A DNA stretch of 64,000 nucleotides from Tamarix chinensis (GCA_030549775.1 CM060171.1:7784289-7848288), one strand, 5' to 3'; shown: positions 11,220-24,554, numbered from the stretch's first letter. Numbers and translations: made by a program. The notes: generated by a model not told the origin, from the sequence alone.

Positions 11220-13010
11220 GCATGATAAGTGTTAGAGTTTAAAACCGTGCAACATTATAATGTAATTTACCATGATAAGTGTACCACAATTATCTTTGCA
11301 TGATAACTACGGTTGAAATAAATATTATAAAGCATGCATGCATGATTAGGGTTAGTATGCAGTGATTATCAGTCGCATATTCTATAGTTGAGGTGTTTTC
11401 CTTCCTACACCATGATATTAATTACCTTATTGAATGACATATTAGGATATAGATTTATACGCATGTGTTACATGGAATATACGCCACACTAGAAATGTAT
11501 GATTAAGGCTATAGACGTAACTCACTAAATGCATGAAAAGTAGAAAATACAGTCAGTCGCTAAGACATAAAGGTTATTCACATGCTAAAATATCATGAAA
11601 AATTATCTTTTAGCATTTTCATGACAAATTGCTCATAATAATGTTGTTTGATATAGAATTAAATAAAATGGTAAAATTAGAGTTTGTGGGTATTTTGATC
11701 ATTTTGACTTATTATACCTTTTGCAAATAACTTGATATGACCTTAGGGTTTACCTTAATAATTATAAATAAAGGAAAATGGCTAAGTATAAAAAGGAAAT
11801 TTATGTGAAATATGTGATATCAGTGGTCACCCTATAAAATACAAATATTTAAAGTGGAAGACCTCGAGTTTAGGAATGGTTTCTCTATAGAAGTAGCAAC
11901 CCTATAGAAGAGGTAGGAGTCCTCATTTTATTTAGTTTCATTGGTGTACCGGTCATGCCTTAGTAAGGCCCTAGTCTACTCTATAAGTGACCTACGGGGC
12001 CTATAGGGGATATCAATACTTAAGGATTAGGTGACCTATGTGTGGAGGGTATTGTGTTGCCTTGTACACTAGTATGACTAAAGTGTTGTTATGCCTCTGG
12101 ATTGGGTGGTTGGAGGGTACCGTTTTGCCTTGTGTACCAATATGACTGGTGTACTTTTATATCTCCAGGTTATTATTGTATCCCCTTCAAGTAACTAAAA
12201 GTAGAAACAATTATTGTGTGAAAATAATAATGGGTTGTCCCAGATTAATGTTTCGGTAGTTTCCATTATGCGCTATATGTTTTTATATGTGGTTTGGCAG
12301 TTGCCTTAGTGCCTTACCTTGATATTTGAAGCTTCAATAATGGGTTGTTCTAGATTACTGTTTTGGTAGTTGTCGATGTGCGCGACATGTTTTGGTATAT
12401 AGTTTAGTAGTTGTCTTAGTGCTCTACCTTGATATTTGGACTTCTTTTGCTTATATCAGTTGTGACCTTTTTAATGATCATATGACTTCCTTGATATACC
12501 TATGCTATGCTCTTATATTGTGCCTCATGTGGCCTTACATGTTGGGGTTGGTGTAATGGTTTACTTTGTACCACAATAATGATGAGTTCTATTTCTTGGT
12601 CTCCAGCCTATTCAATGGGCAGTGATGACCTTGTAGGAGTACTTTGAGGGATCAACTTGATGGATTCTAGTAGTGGATTGAAATTTAGAACTATTCGATA
12701 TTCGTCTTAGCATCTTTTGATTCGGATATTTCATGGACTCTTAAGTCCCTTATTATTTCCATTTTTGTTATATTGTACTCTTTGCCTAACTTTTTTTGTA
12801 TTTATCAAGATAATGTAAGCTGAAATGAATTTGCTAACTTATCTTCATTATAAATGCTATTTAAGTAAAGTAATGTTTTAGCCTTAGCACATAGTATAAA
12901 AATGGTGCAAGATGCCATACTCATACTGAGTGTGGTGGTAACACCCATTATTTTGTAATTATTGCTTCCGCAAAATGAAATCTTTAAGCAGTAAAGTTGG
13001 GGGTATTACA
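11220..13010 (+). mobile_element. Partial LTR G (relative of LTRs D and E)
   Basis: It ends GGGGGTATTACA at 13010. Its final 150 bp (repeated CATACT/ATACTGAGTGTGG and GGTAACACCC) are the reverse complement of the left end of LTR D at 33559 onward. The block at about 11940-12200 (GTACCGG..., TATAAGTGACCTACGG...) matches the inverted block near 39910-40110 in D. The left edge is unclear and probably truncated. No coding content seen. Confidence 0.55.
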
Positions 13011-13473
13011 ATAAACTACAACACCATTCAAATTAATATGTCACTTTCAATCTCTGTTTTCAGATATGTTCTTCCTTCTTCTATCCTCCCTTTGAATATT
13101 CATATACATTGAAGATAGAAGAGAGAATCAAAACTTAATTATCTTCTTGAAATCAAGCCTAATTCAAGAAGATTATAGAAGATTCATGTTTCCAATCTTG
13201 CGAAAGTGACAAATACCATCGAGTTAAGGATTGGGAGAATAGAACCGCAAAATTATGTTCTAATAATTACAAATTGGGTTTTTGGTGTTATTGATTATGA
13301 TAATGGCTAGAGGTAAGCAAATTATTCTTGCTATAATGATTATTGAAGATCTTATTCCTCATTAAGGTCAAATTTCATATGTTTAGGGTTTTTTGAGTTT
13401 GATTTGGCTTTTATATGAATTCATGAAATTTGATTGTATTATATTCATAATTTATGCCAAATATAGTCTAACA
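13011..13473 (+). mobile_element. Copia LTR segment preceding the first Athila-like element
   Basis: From ATAAACTACAACACC to TAGTCTAACA this matches 26941-27385 plus 32153-32166, where the same sequence ends as a copia 5' LTR before a degenerate initiator-Met primer-binding site. Here it is followed not by a PBS but by TTTCAGTCTCTCTATTTT, the start of an Athila-like LTR. The same junction occurs at 43059. Confidence 0.6.
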
Positions 13474-14577
13474 TTTCAGTCTCTCTATTTTTATTTTTGG
13501 CAATTTTCTACAATATATGAAACCTATGCTCCAAATTGAATGGAACCAAGTTGATTTACTTCTCCTCAACATCAAAATTGTTAAATATCTTCACATATTT
13601 AGAAAATTTAAGTAATACTTGAAAAAGAAAAATATATGATTCCTACTCCAAAGTGACCTACTTAAATATAAGGAAAAACTGCATCACCCATTAGGAACAA
13701 GAATACCGTGGATTAGTTTGCAAACCGTAATACTTTTGAAATTTGATTTGAATAGGGGAAAAAGCCCTTTGAATATCCACACAAAAATTTACATAAAGGT
13801 CTATATATCAATTTTATATGACAATAATAATAATAATAATAACAACAACAACAGCAGCAAATTAGTGTATAGTTTTAAATATATGATGAATGCATATTTT
13901 TACATATTGTATACCCTTTTTATTTTAGCAGTCGGACATTTATCTGAATAATATGTGAGATTATTTATAATTTTGTGTTTAAACGGGTCTAATATATTTA
14001 GTTCTTTGAGATAAAATGATAGAAAATTGATGGGCTTAAGTTATGAAATTATTTATTATTTCCATTAATGTTATTTTTCAATTAAAATAAAAAAATCAAA
14101 ATTTATTTCCTTGAAATAAAACTCCAAAAGCTTATGTGAGTACCTACACAAAAAAATAAAATTAATCGCAAATAAAGAAGGCCAGCCAAGCACATAGAAA
14201 AAAAAAGGAGAAAGGCACAAAGATCGAAGAAAAAAGACAGCACAAAAAAAAAGGAAAAGGCTATGGAGGCATGGCCAAAAGAGAAGAGGCATAGAGAGAG
14301 ATGAAAAGAATAGTAGGCACAAGTAGTAGAGAGAGAATAGAAAAGGAAGAAACAAAAGAGAAGAAAAGGAGAACAAAAAAGGATGATAGGAAATAAAAAA
14401 GGTAGAAGGGAGAGAAGAATATATGATTCCTACTCCAACGAAAGCGTATCACCCATTAGGAACAAGAATACCGCGGATTAGTTTGCAAAACACAATACTT
14501 TTGAAAAATGATTTGAATAGGGAAACAAGTTCTTTGAATATCAAAAACAAATTTTGTAAAGGTTTATATATCAATTT

Positions 14578-14633
<56 letters not shown>

Positions 14634-16382
14634 TAGTGTATAGTATTAAATATATGATGAATACATATTTTATACCCTTTTTAGTTTAGCTGTCTGACAT
14701 TTATTTGAATAATATATGATGTTATTTATAGTTTTGTGTTTAAATGGGTCTAATATATTTAGTTCTTTGAGATAAAATGATAGAAAATTGATGGGCTTAA
14801 GTTATGAAATTATTTATTATTTCCATTAATGTTATTTCTCAAGTACAATAAAAAATTCAAAAAAATTCCTTAAAATAAAACTCTAAAAGCTTGTGTTGAG
14901 TACTTGCTCCCAAAAAAAATCATCGCATATAAAGAAGGCTAGCCAAGCACATAAAAAGAAAAGAAAATGAGAAAGGCCCAAAGACCAAAGAAAAAAATAT
15001 GACATGAAAGAAAAAAAAGGAAAAAGCGATGGAGACCTAGGCATAAGAGAAGAGACATAGAGAGATAAGAAAAGAATAGTAGGGGCAAGTAGTAGAGAGA
15101 GAAAAGAAAAGGCATAAAGAGAAGAGAATAAAAGGAGAACAAAAAAAGGATGTTAGGAAAGAAAAAATGATAGTAAAAGAGAGAGAAGAGACAGTAGAGG
15201 CAAAGAGAAGAGACAGCAAAAGAGAGAGGACTGCATAAGGCCTAATGAAATTTCAAAAAGAGAGAACACGAGCTTAACAGAGAATGACATTGAAGAAAAG
15301 AATGAAGGTGAAGTCAAATTTTTGCATGAAGAAAAATTATTCATCTAATTGATTTACTATAATTTTCATTCATATTTATTTTTGGTTCTTTTTTCATCTA
15401 TTTCTAATATATATTTATAAGTTATATTTTTTACAATTAATTTATTTATCATTAGTGGCTAAATAATTATTGTTGAGGAATATATTGAAGCCTTAAACCA
15501 TGATTTGAGATGTAATAATAATTTCCTTTATTTCATGAAATTTTCCTTTGACGCTATTTTAATTACTATCATTTATATATGTGATTCAATTAAGTTAAAT
15601 TATATGGTCCATGCCTCATTCTTGCTTCCTAATAGTGATAGTATGTAGGAGTATATGCATGATAGGTGACTATATAATTACACTTAAATTTATATATATA
15701 AATTAAATCTAGGTTAGATAACAACTCATCAAATAGTTTTTAATTCTAACTGGCATAGTGGAACATTTTGATACGTGTGAGTTAAAGGAGGGGAATAAAA
15801 CTAGACACTTGAGGTACTTATTTGGGTACTTAGATTGACATACTTCCACTTATGCTTAATGCCTAGAATCTAGTCAAATGTAAGAGTCACTTGTTGTGAC
15901 TATATTGGTAGGATTGAATAGGATTTATTGTTGATAATTTGTTGAATTAATCATTTTAGGAAAGTAATATAAGGTGTATAGACATACTTTTAGCTTACAA
16001 CTTGGTCAGTCTCTTTCTTGTGATTAAAAGTTGACGTAAAATTTATTATTATATTTCAACCTAGTCTAGTGGTGGATTTCAACTTCCCTAATGCATTCAT
16101 AATATTTTCATTCATCCATTTTTATTATTTTATTTTATTTATTTTTGAAATTATCTATTTTAAAACCCTTATATCTATTTTTTTTCATTATTACTATTTT
16201 ATTATTTATTTATTTTTGTGAGAGTTTATAGTTTTAATTAGCCATTGTGTTTTATTTTCTTTTTGTGACTAATAAATAAAGCTGATCCCTCTCAATATCT
16301 AGCCAAGAATGATACCTTTATTTACTATTGATACAATTGATAATAAGAGGATTTAAATTATATTTTGGCTATGGTCACACCA
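13474..16382 (+). mobile_element. 5' LTR of Athila-like element 1
   Basis: Its right end is set by the degenerate tRNA-Asp primer-binding site at 16388-16407. It is collinear with 43060-45195 (element 2) and, in part, with 22080-23667 (its own 3' LTR). It contains a purine-rich segment (about 14180-14410 and again about 14940-15230) because of an internal tandem duplication. Phe/Leu/Ser-rich ORFs on the minus strand here come from that AG-rich DNA and are not genes. Confidence 0.7.
13631..15204 (+). repeat. Tandem duplication, unit about 787 bp, inside the Athila-1 5' LTR
   Basis: AATATATGATTCCTACTCC starts both units (13631 and 14418). Each then runs through the same order: GGATTAGTTTGCAAA, an (ATA)n tract, TTAGTGTATAGT, ATGGGCTTAAGTTATG and the AG-rich block. 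The unit occurs once in element 2. Confidence 0.8.
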
Positions 16383-16387
16383 GTTTT

Positions 16388-16407
16388 TAGTTGTGTTGTC
16401 AGGGATT
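16388..16407 (+). other. Degenerate primer-binding site of Athila-like element 1
   Basis: TAGTTGTGTTGTCAGGGATT aligns without gaps to the Athila-type tRNA-Asp PBS TGGCGCCGTTGCCGGGGATT. Most differences are C to T or G to A changes. It sits a few bases after the LTR end. Confidence 0.6.
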
Positions 16408-16483
16408 AAAAATTTCTCCATTCTTTTGCAAATATTTTTTTATTTCATGTGTTTTAATTTTCTCTTGTGTGGTTTAACCTTTT

Positions 16484-17360
16484 GTGGCATTTTTCTTTTT
16501 GTGGGCACTCTTTAGTAAATGCATACATGAGGGAATCCAAAAGGAGAGTCTTTACATGAAACTTAAATTAGAGAGATCTATATTAGTCATTAAAAAGATA
16601 AATATTTCTAGTTCTCCTTCATTACCAAGAGATAAAGATGAGATTTTTGGTTCTTCCTTATCATCAAAAGTAGAAGAAGAGGCTACCAATATCTACAAAC
16701 CACAAAAGGAAGAGTCTATCTCCTTTACTCCTGTGGCATCCAATAGAATTTTGTGAGAGTTGGTAGCCCACAATGTAGTAGATTTGGTCCCACAAAAATT
16801 GGTTATCATGATCTTGCTAATGATAATAAAAGAGATTTTGAGTTAAAGTCTAGCCTACTTCACCTAATTTCCACTTTCCATGAGCTCCCTAGTGAGGACC
16901 CCAACAAGTTTCTGAATGAGTTCCAATTCATATGTGTCTCCATGTGCCATAAGGATGTGGGTCTTCAAATCTTGAAACTTGAGGCATTTACATTTGCTTT
17001 AGAGGATGGTGCTATGTATTAGCTTCATGAGTAACTAATGGGACATATATACTCTTAAGATACTTTAGCTATTGCATTATTAAATAATTATTTTATTGTT
17101 TCATGTGCCATGGTGCTGAGAAAAAGGATCACCAAGATCCAAAAAGATCCTAATGAGGCATTCCACGCTTACTACAATAGGTACAAGGCATTTCTATAAC
17201 ACTATACACAACATGGGATGAAGGAAGAGAACTAGCTTCAATACTTTTATGAGGGACTCACTCCACTTGAGAGGAACATGTTGGATGCAAAAAGTGGTGG
17301 AATTTTCATGGATAAGGATCCCACTTCATCTTAAGAAGTATTTAAAAATTGATCCTCTAC
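16484..17360 (+). pseudogene. Athila-like gag remnant (element 1)
   Basis: Capsid-type gag of a Ty3/gypsy element, scattered over three frames. The N-terminal acidic segment is at 16484-16756. The core SEDPNKFLNEFQFICVSMCH is at about 16890-16950. Further on is a frame containing YFYEG, then LERNMLDAKSGG (about 17240-17300), both typical of Athila gag. In-frame stops and frameshifts make it non-functional. An (ATA)n tract follows at 17625-17662. Confidence 0.72.
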
Positions 17361-17624
17361 TGTAAAATAATACAATGGCCTATCCGCCCATTCAAGAGTA
17401 AATAAGGTAAGTGTAATTCAATTTAATGATTCACTACCCTTGTATTGCAAATTGCTATAGCTAGCAGAGCTATTAGTACATGTGGAGTATGTTCATTGAT
17501 AGAATATCGTGGTTATAAATGCTCGTAATTGATTAGAGAAGAGGATCATGAGCAAGTAAATGCCATTGGGTTTTCAAATACCTACCACTCAGGTATACAT
17601 AACCATCCTAATTTATTTTGAATA

Positions 17625-17660
<36 letters not shown>

Positions 17661-18056
17661 CCTTTAGATTTCAACCAATTGACATCTAGTTTCTATCAAA
17701 AAATGTAAGGAGGATTCTCTCAACCTCAAGATCCAACTACTCACCAATATGATAAGATGTTTTAGTAGTTGAGAAATGAATATAATCAACTAATACAAAG
17801 CCAATTTAACATGGACAATAGAGTGTCAAGTATAGAGCACCAAGAGGGATAAGGGGTCACTAAGCTAAACCAATTACATGATATAGGAAACTACCTAGTA
17901 GTACCATACCTAATTCAAAGGGAAACTTTGAGTCAACTAATGTACTGGTAACAAGGAGTGGAAAAGCATGTGAGAGTACTCTAAAAAATTCTAAGGATAA
18001 TTTAGAGTAATTGAAAGAAGATCCTGTAATAAAGGAAGGGGAGATCATGAAAAGTC

Positions 18057-18734
18057 ATGAGCATAGGAGAAAAAACAGACAATCGGTCAACCAACCGACA
18101 ATTTAACAAAAACCTGAGAACTCCTCAAATGATATTGCCTTGTAACATTCCAAATTTTGTTATTACTAACCCTATCTCTTCTGCTTCTTTTCCTTGCAGG
18201 ATATTCAAATCAAAGAAATATGATAGTGATCAAAATTTATTGGATATGTTAAATAAGGTGCAAATAAACATTTCACTCTTAGAGGATATTAATCAAGTGC
18301 CCAAATATGCAAATCTCTTAAATGATTTATACACCATAAGGAAGAGGATGCAAGAGAAGGAAGTGGTGATGATGAGTGAGCAATTATATGGTGTCCTACG
18401 AAGGAATTTACCCCCAAAGTGTAAGGATCTTGGAAGCTTCACTATTCCATACACAATTGGTAGCAATAGGTTTGAGAATGAAATGACATACCTAGGTGCA
18501 TTTATTAATGTCATGCCATATTCTATCTACGCATCCTTAGGTTTAAGAGAGATTAAAAAAGATAATGTTATCATTCAACTTTCTAATTATTCTAATGCAT
18601 TCTCTAAGTGGATTGTAGAAGATGTTTTTGTGCAAATTGGTACACTTATATTTCCAACAAACTTCTATGTTTTAGATATGGATGAATGTAACTATATATT
18701 CCAGTGCCATTGCTATGAAGAAGGCCCTTCATGA
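18057..18734 (+). pseudogene. Athila-like protease region (element 1)
   Basis: An open stretch of 225 codons. It carries LPPKCKDLGSFTIPYTIG followed by YLGAFINVMPYSIYASLG, the retropepsin region of Athila elements. The expected catalytic DLGA is YLGA here, so the active-site Asp is lost although the frame is open. It ends with FYVLDMDE, the usual end of the domain. The ORF is open largely by chance survival; the neighbouring gag and RT are broken. Confidence 0.8.
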
Positions 18735-19250
18735 GAACCACTCGCATAAATATATAACTTCATTCTGGTTCTCTTACCACGGAGTTTGATGGAGAAGTCA
18801 TCAGCTTCAACATTTTTGATACCTTGAGATATTGCAATTCATGCTCTAACTAGACATATTCATCTGAATCATATTTGATCATATCTTTCTTCTAAATCTT
18901 CAACATCTTCATCTTTATTATCCATATTGAACTTCAACCAATGTCACTTGCTCAACCAATTCTTCCTCTCCATCCTGAGGCCAGTCCACAAAGAACATTT
19001 TATAGATGATCATTATTGTTATACTATTAATGCCATTGACCTTTTGGCATAAGATTACTTTGAGGAGGATAAGTATGATCCACTGGCAACCACTCTTGTG
19101 AAAAGCTTAGGACTAGATGAGAAAGGGAAAGAGATTTATTTAGAAAAGATAGAGATGATACTTTCCCCATATATTGTGTATATCTTGGAATACATGGATA
19201 CAAACCCTCCATATTAGTATGGATCCCTTCCTTTTTTATATTCCCTTAGC

Positions 19251-20795
19251 TACTAAAAAGCTAATACCTTCTGTGATTTAGGCTCTCACACTAGAGCCCA
19301 AGCCATTATCGGATCACTTGAAGTATGCCTAGTTGGGAGATAGTGAGCCCTTCAGGTGATCATATCTTCAAATTTGATAAAGGATAAAGAAATAAAGATT
19401 TTTGGAAGTCCTTAAATTTCACATAATAGATATTGGATGGAATTTAGTAGACATCCACGGGATAATCCCTACTATGTGTTTTCATGGCATATTTCTTGAA
19501 GAAGGAGCTAAGCCTATTAGAGAACCCTTAAACAAGGCTTAATCCTTCTATGATAGAAGTAGTAAATAAGGAGAACATAAATATCTTGGATTCCGGATTC
19601 ATATACCTCATCTCAAATTCTAAATGGGTGGCACCTATTCAGGTGGTACCTAAAAATTCAGAAGTCACTGTAATAAAGAATGAGAAGAACAAGTTAATCC
19701 CACACAAAGGGCAATGACATGACAATGATTATGCATTGAACATAGGAAGATTAATGTCACAATAAGGAAATACTACTACCCACTACCATTCATTGATCAA
19801 ATGCTCGAGAGATTGGTTGGTCATTCCTATTATTGCTTCCTTAATGGGTACTCTGGTTACAAAAAAAATCACATGGTAGAGAAGAATTAGGAGAAGACAA
19901 TCTTTACATGCCCATTTAGCACATTTGCATATTAATTCATGCCCTTTGGGCTATGCTACACCCCAAGTACATTCCAAAGATGTATGATTAGTATTTTCTC
20001 TAATTACATTGAGAATATTATTCAATTTTTTATGAATGTTTTTTGTGTCTTTAGTGATATTTTTTAATATCTTAATAATTTGACTTTAATTTTAAAATAA
20101 TGTGAAGAAACTAACTTTGTAATTAATTAGAAAATTTTTCATTTTATGGAGACACGCTAAATTTTTCTTACCTATATTGTTGTATTTAAGGGGCTAGAGG
20201 TTGATAAAGCTAAGATATATGTTATGGACTACCTACCCTATCCCACTTGTGTGAGAGAGATGCGTTCTTTTCTTAGACATGCACAATTTTATTAGTGGTT
20301 CATAAATGACTTATCTAGCATTGCACTACCATCAACATGTCTTTTTTATAATGATGTGGAATTATATTAGAGTAAGGAGTGTCGTCAAGCATTCGATGAA
20401 ATCATAAAGCTCATAACAATAGCCTCAATGATGCTACCACCATATTGGTCCCTACCATTTTATATCATGTGTGATTCTTCTAACTATGTTATTGGTGTCA
20501 TCTTGGGAAAATAAAAGGATAAAAATCGATACATTAGATATTACGCTTCAAGAAATCTTAATGATGCTTGGTTGAACTACTCCACTACTAAGAAAAAACT
20601 GTTAGCGGTGGTATTTTCTCTTAAAACATTTATATCATGTTTACTTCAAACTAAAGTTATCATTTTTGTTAACCATGCAGCATTGAAGTATCTGTTGTCT
20701 AAAAAGGAAGCAAAGACCTAGTTGAGAAGATGGGTTCTCTTGCTATAAGAGTTTGATAAGGATGTCATGGTTTGCTGATAATGTAAACTATATTG
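19251..20795 (+). pseudogene. Athila-like reverse transcriptase and RNase H remnant (element 1)
   Basis: Recognisable blocks in changing frames: SNSKWVAPIQVVPK near 19610, FIDQMLERLVGHSYYCF near 19790 and CPFSTFAY near 19910. The catalytic box is near 20025, where the family's FMDDF reads FMNVF. RNase H motifs follow near 20400-20700 (FDEIIKLI, YYASRNLNDAWLNYS). Many stops and small deletions. The lost Asp residues show it is inactive. Confidence 0.78.
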
Positions 20796-20809
20796 TTACT
20801 CATAAGCTA

Positions 20810-21998
20810 CCTACTAACATGCCACGATTTGTGAGAGCTAAGGTTATAAATGAGGCATACCGCTATGTTTGGGTTTACCCAAATCTAGGGAAATTCAGTA
20901 TGTGTGGCTTATTTCAAACTTGAGCATATTTTATCATACTATCATATTTTGCATCGTGGATGAAATTTTGGTACCAATAAGACCGCCTTCAAGGTTCTTG
21001 AAGCTGGCTTTTATTGGAATACACTATTTATAAATAATAACATTTATTACATAAAATATTATAGGTGTCAAAGATCAAGCAACATTGGTCCCAAAGATCA
21101 AATGCATTTAACCTTTACCATAGTTGTTGAAATTTTTGATGTGTTGGCCATTGATTTTATGGGTCCATTTCCATATTCTCATGGCTATCTCTACATTCTT
21201 CTCGATGTGGAGTATGTGTCAAAATGAATGGAAGTAGTTCCACCCCTACTAATGATTCTTGTGTAGTTGCATATTTCCTCCAATCTCACATATTTTCCAA
21301 GTTTTGTAGGCCTAGAGTGTTCATCAGTAATGGAGGATCACACTTTTGCAACAAAACAATCAAAGCATTGCTACGCAAGTGTCAGGTTACAAATAAAGTC
21401 TCTACACTCTATCTCCCTCAAACTAGTGGGAAAGTAGGAGTCTCTAACCAAGAAAGTAAGAAGATATTGGAGAGGACCATGAGGCCAAATCAAAAAGATT
21501 GGAGACAAAGGTTGGGTGATGTATTGTGGGTTTAAAGGACTACTTAGAAAGCACCCATAGGCATGTTTCTCTTTCAGATACTTTATAAAAAAAGAATGTC
21601 ATATACTCATGGAGCTTAAGTAAAAGGCATGGTTGGTTTTGAACAACATAAACATGATTATAGATTCTTTTAGAATGCATAAGAAGCTACAACTTCATGA
21701 GCTTAAAAAAATTAGGAATGATGCATTTGACACTGTTATGATGTACAAAGATAAGACAAAAGATTTTCATGACAAGATGATTCATGGAAAGTTATTTGTT
21801 ATGGGTCAAAAGGTGTTACTCTACCATTATAGACTTTACTTATTCCCAAGTAAGCTGCAATCTAGAAAAATTGAACCTTTTATTGTTACTCAAGTTTTTC
21901 ATAATGGTGCCATACGGATCAATAGTGAGAAGACATGGAATGAGTTCAAGTTCAATGGTCATAGGCTTAATCCCTACTACGAGGCATTCATATCATAA
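20810..21998 (+). pseudogene. Athila-like integrase remnant (element 1)
   Basis: The catalytic core retains AIDFMGPF near 21150. The open stretch 21224-21535 has ISNGGSHFCN (second catalytic Asp replaced by Asn) and QTSGKVGVSNQESKKILE. The C-terminal part at 21633-21998 has GQKVLLYHYRLYLFPSKLQS and NGHRLNPYYEAF, the usual end of this integrase. No env-like ORF lies between it and the 3' LTR. Confidence 0.8.
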
Positions 21999-22079
21999 CG
22001 TTGAAGAGTGGAAATGATAATAGTCTTATCTTCAAATGAGATATGATTTTCATCCATATTTATTTTCATATCACAAATA

Positions 22080-23667
22080 TATTACATATTTTATACCCAT
22101 TTTATTTTAGATATTGGTCATTTATTTGAATAACATGTGAGATTATTTATAATTTTGTGCTTAAATGATAGTGGTCTTATATATTTAATTATTTGAGCTA
22201 AATAGAAAATTGGTGTGCTTAAGTTATGAGATTATTTATTATTTCCTTTAATGTTATTTTTTCCGGTACAATGAAAATAAAATGGTCCCTCGAAATAAAA
22301 CTCCAAAAGCTTGTGTGAGTACCTACATAAACAAAACAAACAAAAGTGAGCTCAAATAAAGAAGGTCAGTCCAATGCATGAAAACAAAATAAAATGAGAA
22401 AATAAGAAAATAAGACACAAAATAAGAAGAAGAAAAAAGGAAAAGACTGCAGAGGCCTGGTCACAAGAGAAGAGGCACAAAGAAGAAATGGCAGAAGAAA
22501 GAGGAGCACAGAGGGTTGAAAAAAAAAATTAGAAAGAGGGAACACAAGCTTAACAGAGAATGATAGTGAATAAAAGAGCAAAGCCAAAGAGAAATTTTTT
22601 TATGAAGAATAAGCAATTATTCATGTGATTGATTTGCTTAAAATTTTCATCCATATTTATTTTCAATGCTTTCTTCATCTATCTCTGATATATATTTGTT
22701 ATTTTTATTTTTTTGTAATTAATTTATTTATTATGTGTGGCTAAATAATTTTTGCTAGGAAATAAATTTAAGCTTTAGACCATGATTTTAGATGTAATAA
22801 TATTTTCTTTGTTTTATGGGATTGTCCTATGACTCTATTTTAATTGTTATCATTTATATGTATGATTCTACTGAGTTAGATTATATGGTGCATGGCTCAT
22901 TCATGCTTCATAATAGTGATTGTATGTAACAATATATGCACGCTAGGTGACTATATGATTGCACTTGAACTTATATATATAATTGCAACTGGGTTAGAGA
23001 ACAATTCATCAAATAATTTTGTGATTATATTCGGAGTAATGGAACGTTTCGATACGTGGAGGTCAAAGGAAAAGAATACAACAAAATACATTTGAGGTAC
23101 TAGTTTGGGCACTTATATAGATATCCTTTTACGTGTGTGTAAATCTTTGAATCTAGTTAAATATAGAAACTACGTGTTGCGAGTACATTGCTAGGATTTA
23201 ATAAGATTTTATATTGATCATTTACCGTATTAATCATTCAAAGAAGTAATGTAAGGTATATAAATCTACTTTTACCTTGCAACTTGGTTAGTGCCTTTCT
23301 TATAATTAAAACATGACTTAGAATTTATTATTATATTTCAACCTAGTCTAGTGATGGATTTTGACTTCTCTAGTGCATTCATCATATTTGTATTCATTTA
23401 TTTTTATTATTTTCTTTTATTAATTTTTGACATTGTTTATATTAAAACCCCTTTATCCTTAGTTTTTTTCATTATTAGTGTTTTCTTATTTATTTATTTT
23501 TTTGAGAGTTTAGATTTTTAGTTAGTCATTGTGTTTTAGTTTCTTTGTGTAATTAGCAAATAAATGTGATCTCAATTAATCCACGACCTAGAACAATATC
23601 TTTATTCACTAGTGATATAATTGATAGTAAGAGTGTATAAATTATTGTATCGGTTATGGTTACACTA
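22080..23667 (+). mobile_element. 3' LTR of Athila-like element 1, 5'-truncated
   Basis: It matches the 5' LTR from ATATTTTATACCC onward and ends TGGTTACACTA (5' LTR end: TGGTCACACCA). The first several hundred bases of the 5' LTR are absent here. Divergence from the 5' LTR is large, including indels, so insertion was old. Confidence 0.7.
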
Positions 23668-24329
23668 ATATACCGTCTTGTAATACCAATTTTGGTATAT
23701 TTAGTATTATAATAGTGGAGAGGCAAATCATAAGCATTTAAATACATGAAACCCCAAAGAATACTACAAGTACGTGTATGTGGGAGAATTATGACAAGAG
23801 TAAGGTGAGTTAATTATACATTAGCAAAGTCGGTTGTTGGAAAGAAAATAACTTATGAAAGATCAAACTCTATATGCATCATAAAACAAATATATTAAAT
23901 TTGTAACATTATTTCTTTGCTAAATTTTATTTAGTTTATAATTATCATTTTTTTGTGGTGTTGTCGGCTTTATTTTTATGTATAATCTATATTATAACAT
24001 TTATTTGTAAGCATGTAATGAACAGCTTGTGGTGCATGTTACTTAATACAACTTAATCAGTGACTAAATAAAAGCTTGAGAATGAGCTTTTTTTGTATTT
24101 TTTTATTTTAATTATGGAATTTTGTAACATAGAAGTATATCGGAATCATATGTTTATAGTACTTGTAGAATATTATGATCCAATTTTATTATTCAATTCT
24201 GATAACCTTTATCAATTCTAGATAATAAAAAATTTGGTTCAAAGAAGCTTAGTACGAAAAATGAACAAATTGAAAAGAAATGGACAGGAAAAAGAGTTTT
24301 AGGTAATAATTTTATAAATAAATAGAAAA
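23668..24329. other. Unassigned AT-rich DNA
   Basis: Sequence to the right of the Athila-1 3' LTR. No ORF, repeat array or known element recognised. Confidence 0.5.
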
Positions 24330-24554
24330 ATGCATTTAAAGCATTTTTTTTTTACGGCTCTTTAAAAATGCTATCTAAAACTCCATCTTAAATGCTCTGC
24401 ATAAATGACCATCCTTTGATGACAAATTTGTTTTTTATTAAAACCATTATCAAAACTTTCCCCAATCACACCTTCAATTTTTTAAAATTTTATCAATGGT
24501 TTTATTTTAAGTAGTATGTATTAGCTATTATTAAAACTTTATTTCGTAGTAGTG
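24330..24554. mobile_element. Possible non-autonomous CACTA-type terminus
   Basis: It ends TTTCGTAGTAGTG at 24554, the reverse complement of the CACTACTACGAAA end typical of CACTA elements. Inside are AATGC-type subterminal repeats (AAATGCATTTAAAGC, AAAAATGCTATC, TTAAATGCTCTG). A matching left terminus was not found, so the boundary is uncertain. Confidence 0.35.

Noticed and set aside
14071..15344. Phe/Leu/Ser-rich minus-strand ORFs resembling membrane proteins
   Set aside because: They come from AG-rich LTR DNA and recur at 22366, 43607-44161, 50191 and 60434 wherever that LTR block occurs.
18293..18514. Minus-strand ORF inside the Athila protease region
   Set aside because: Shadow of the protease frame.
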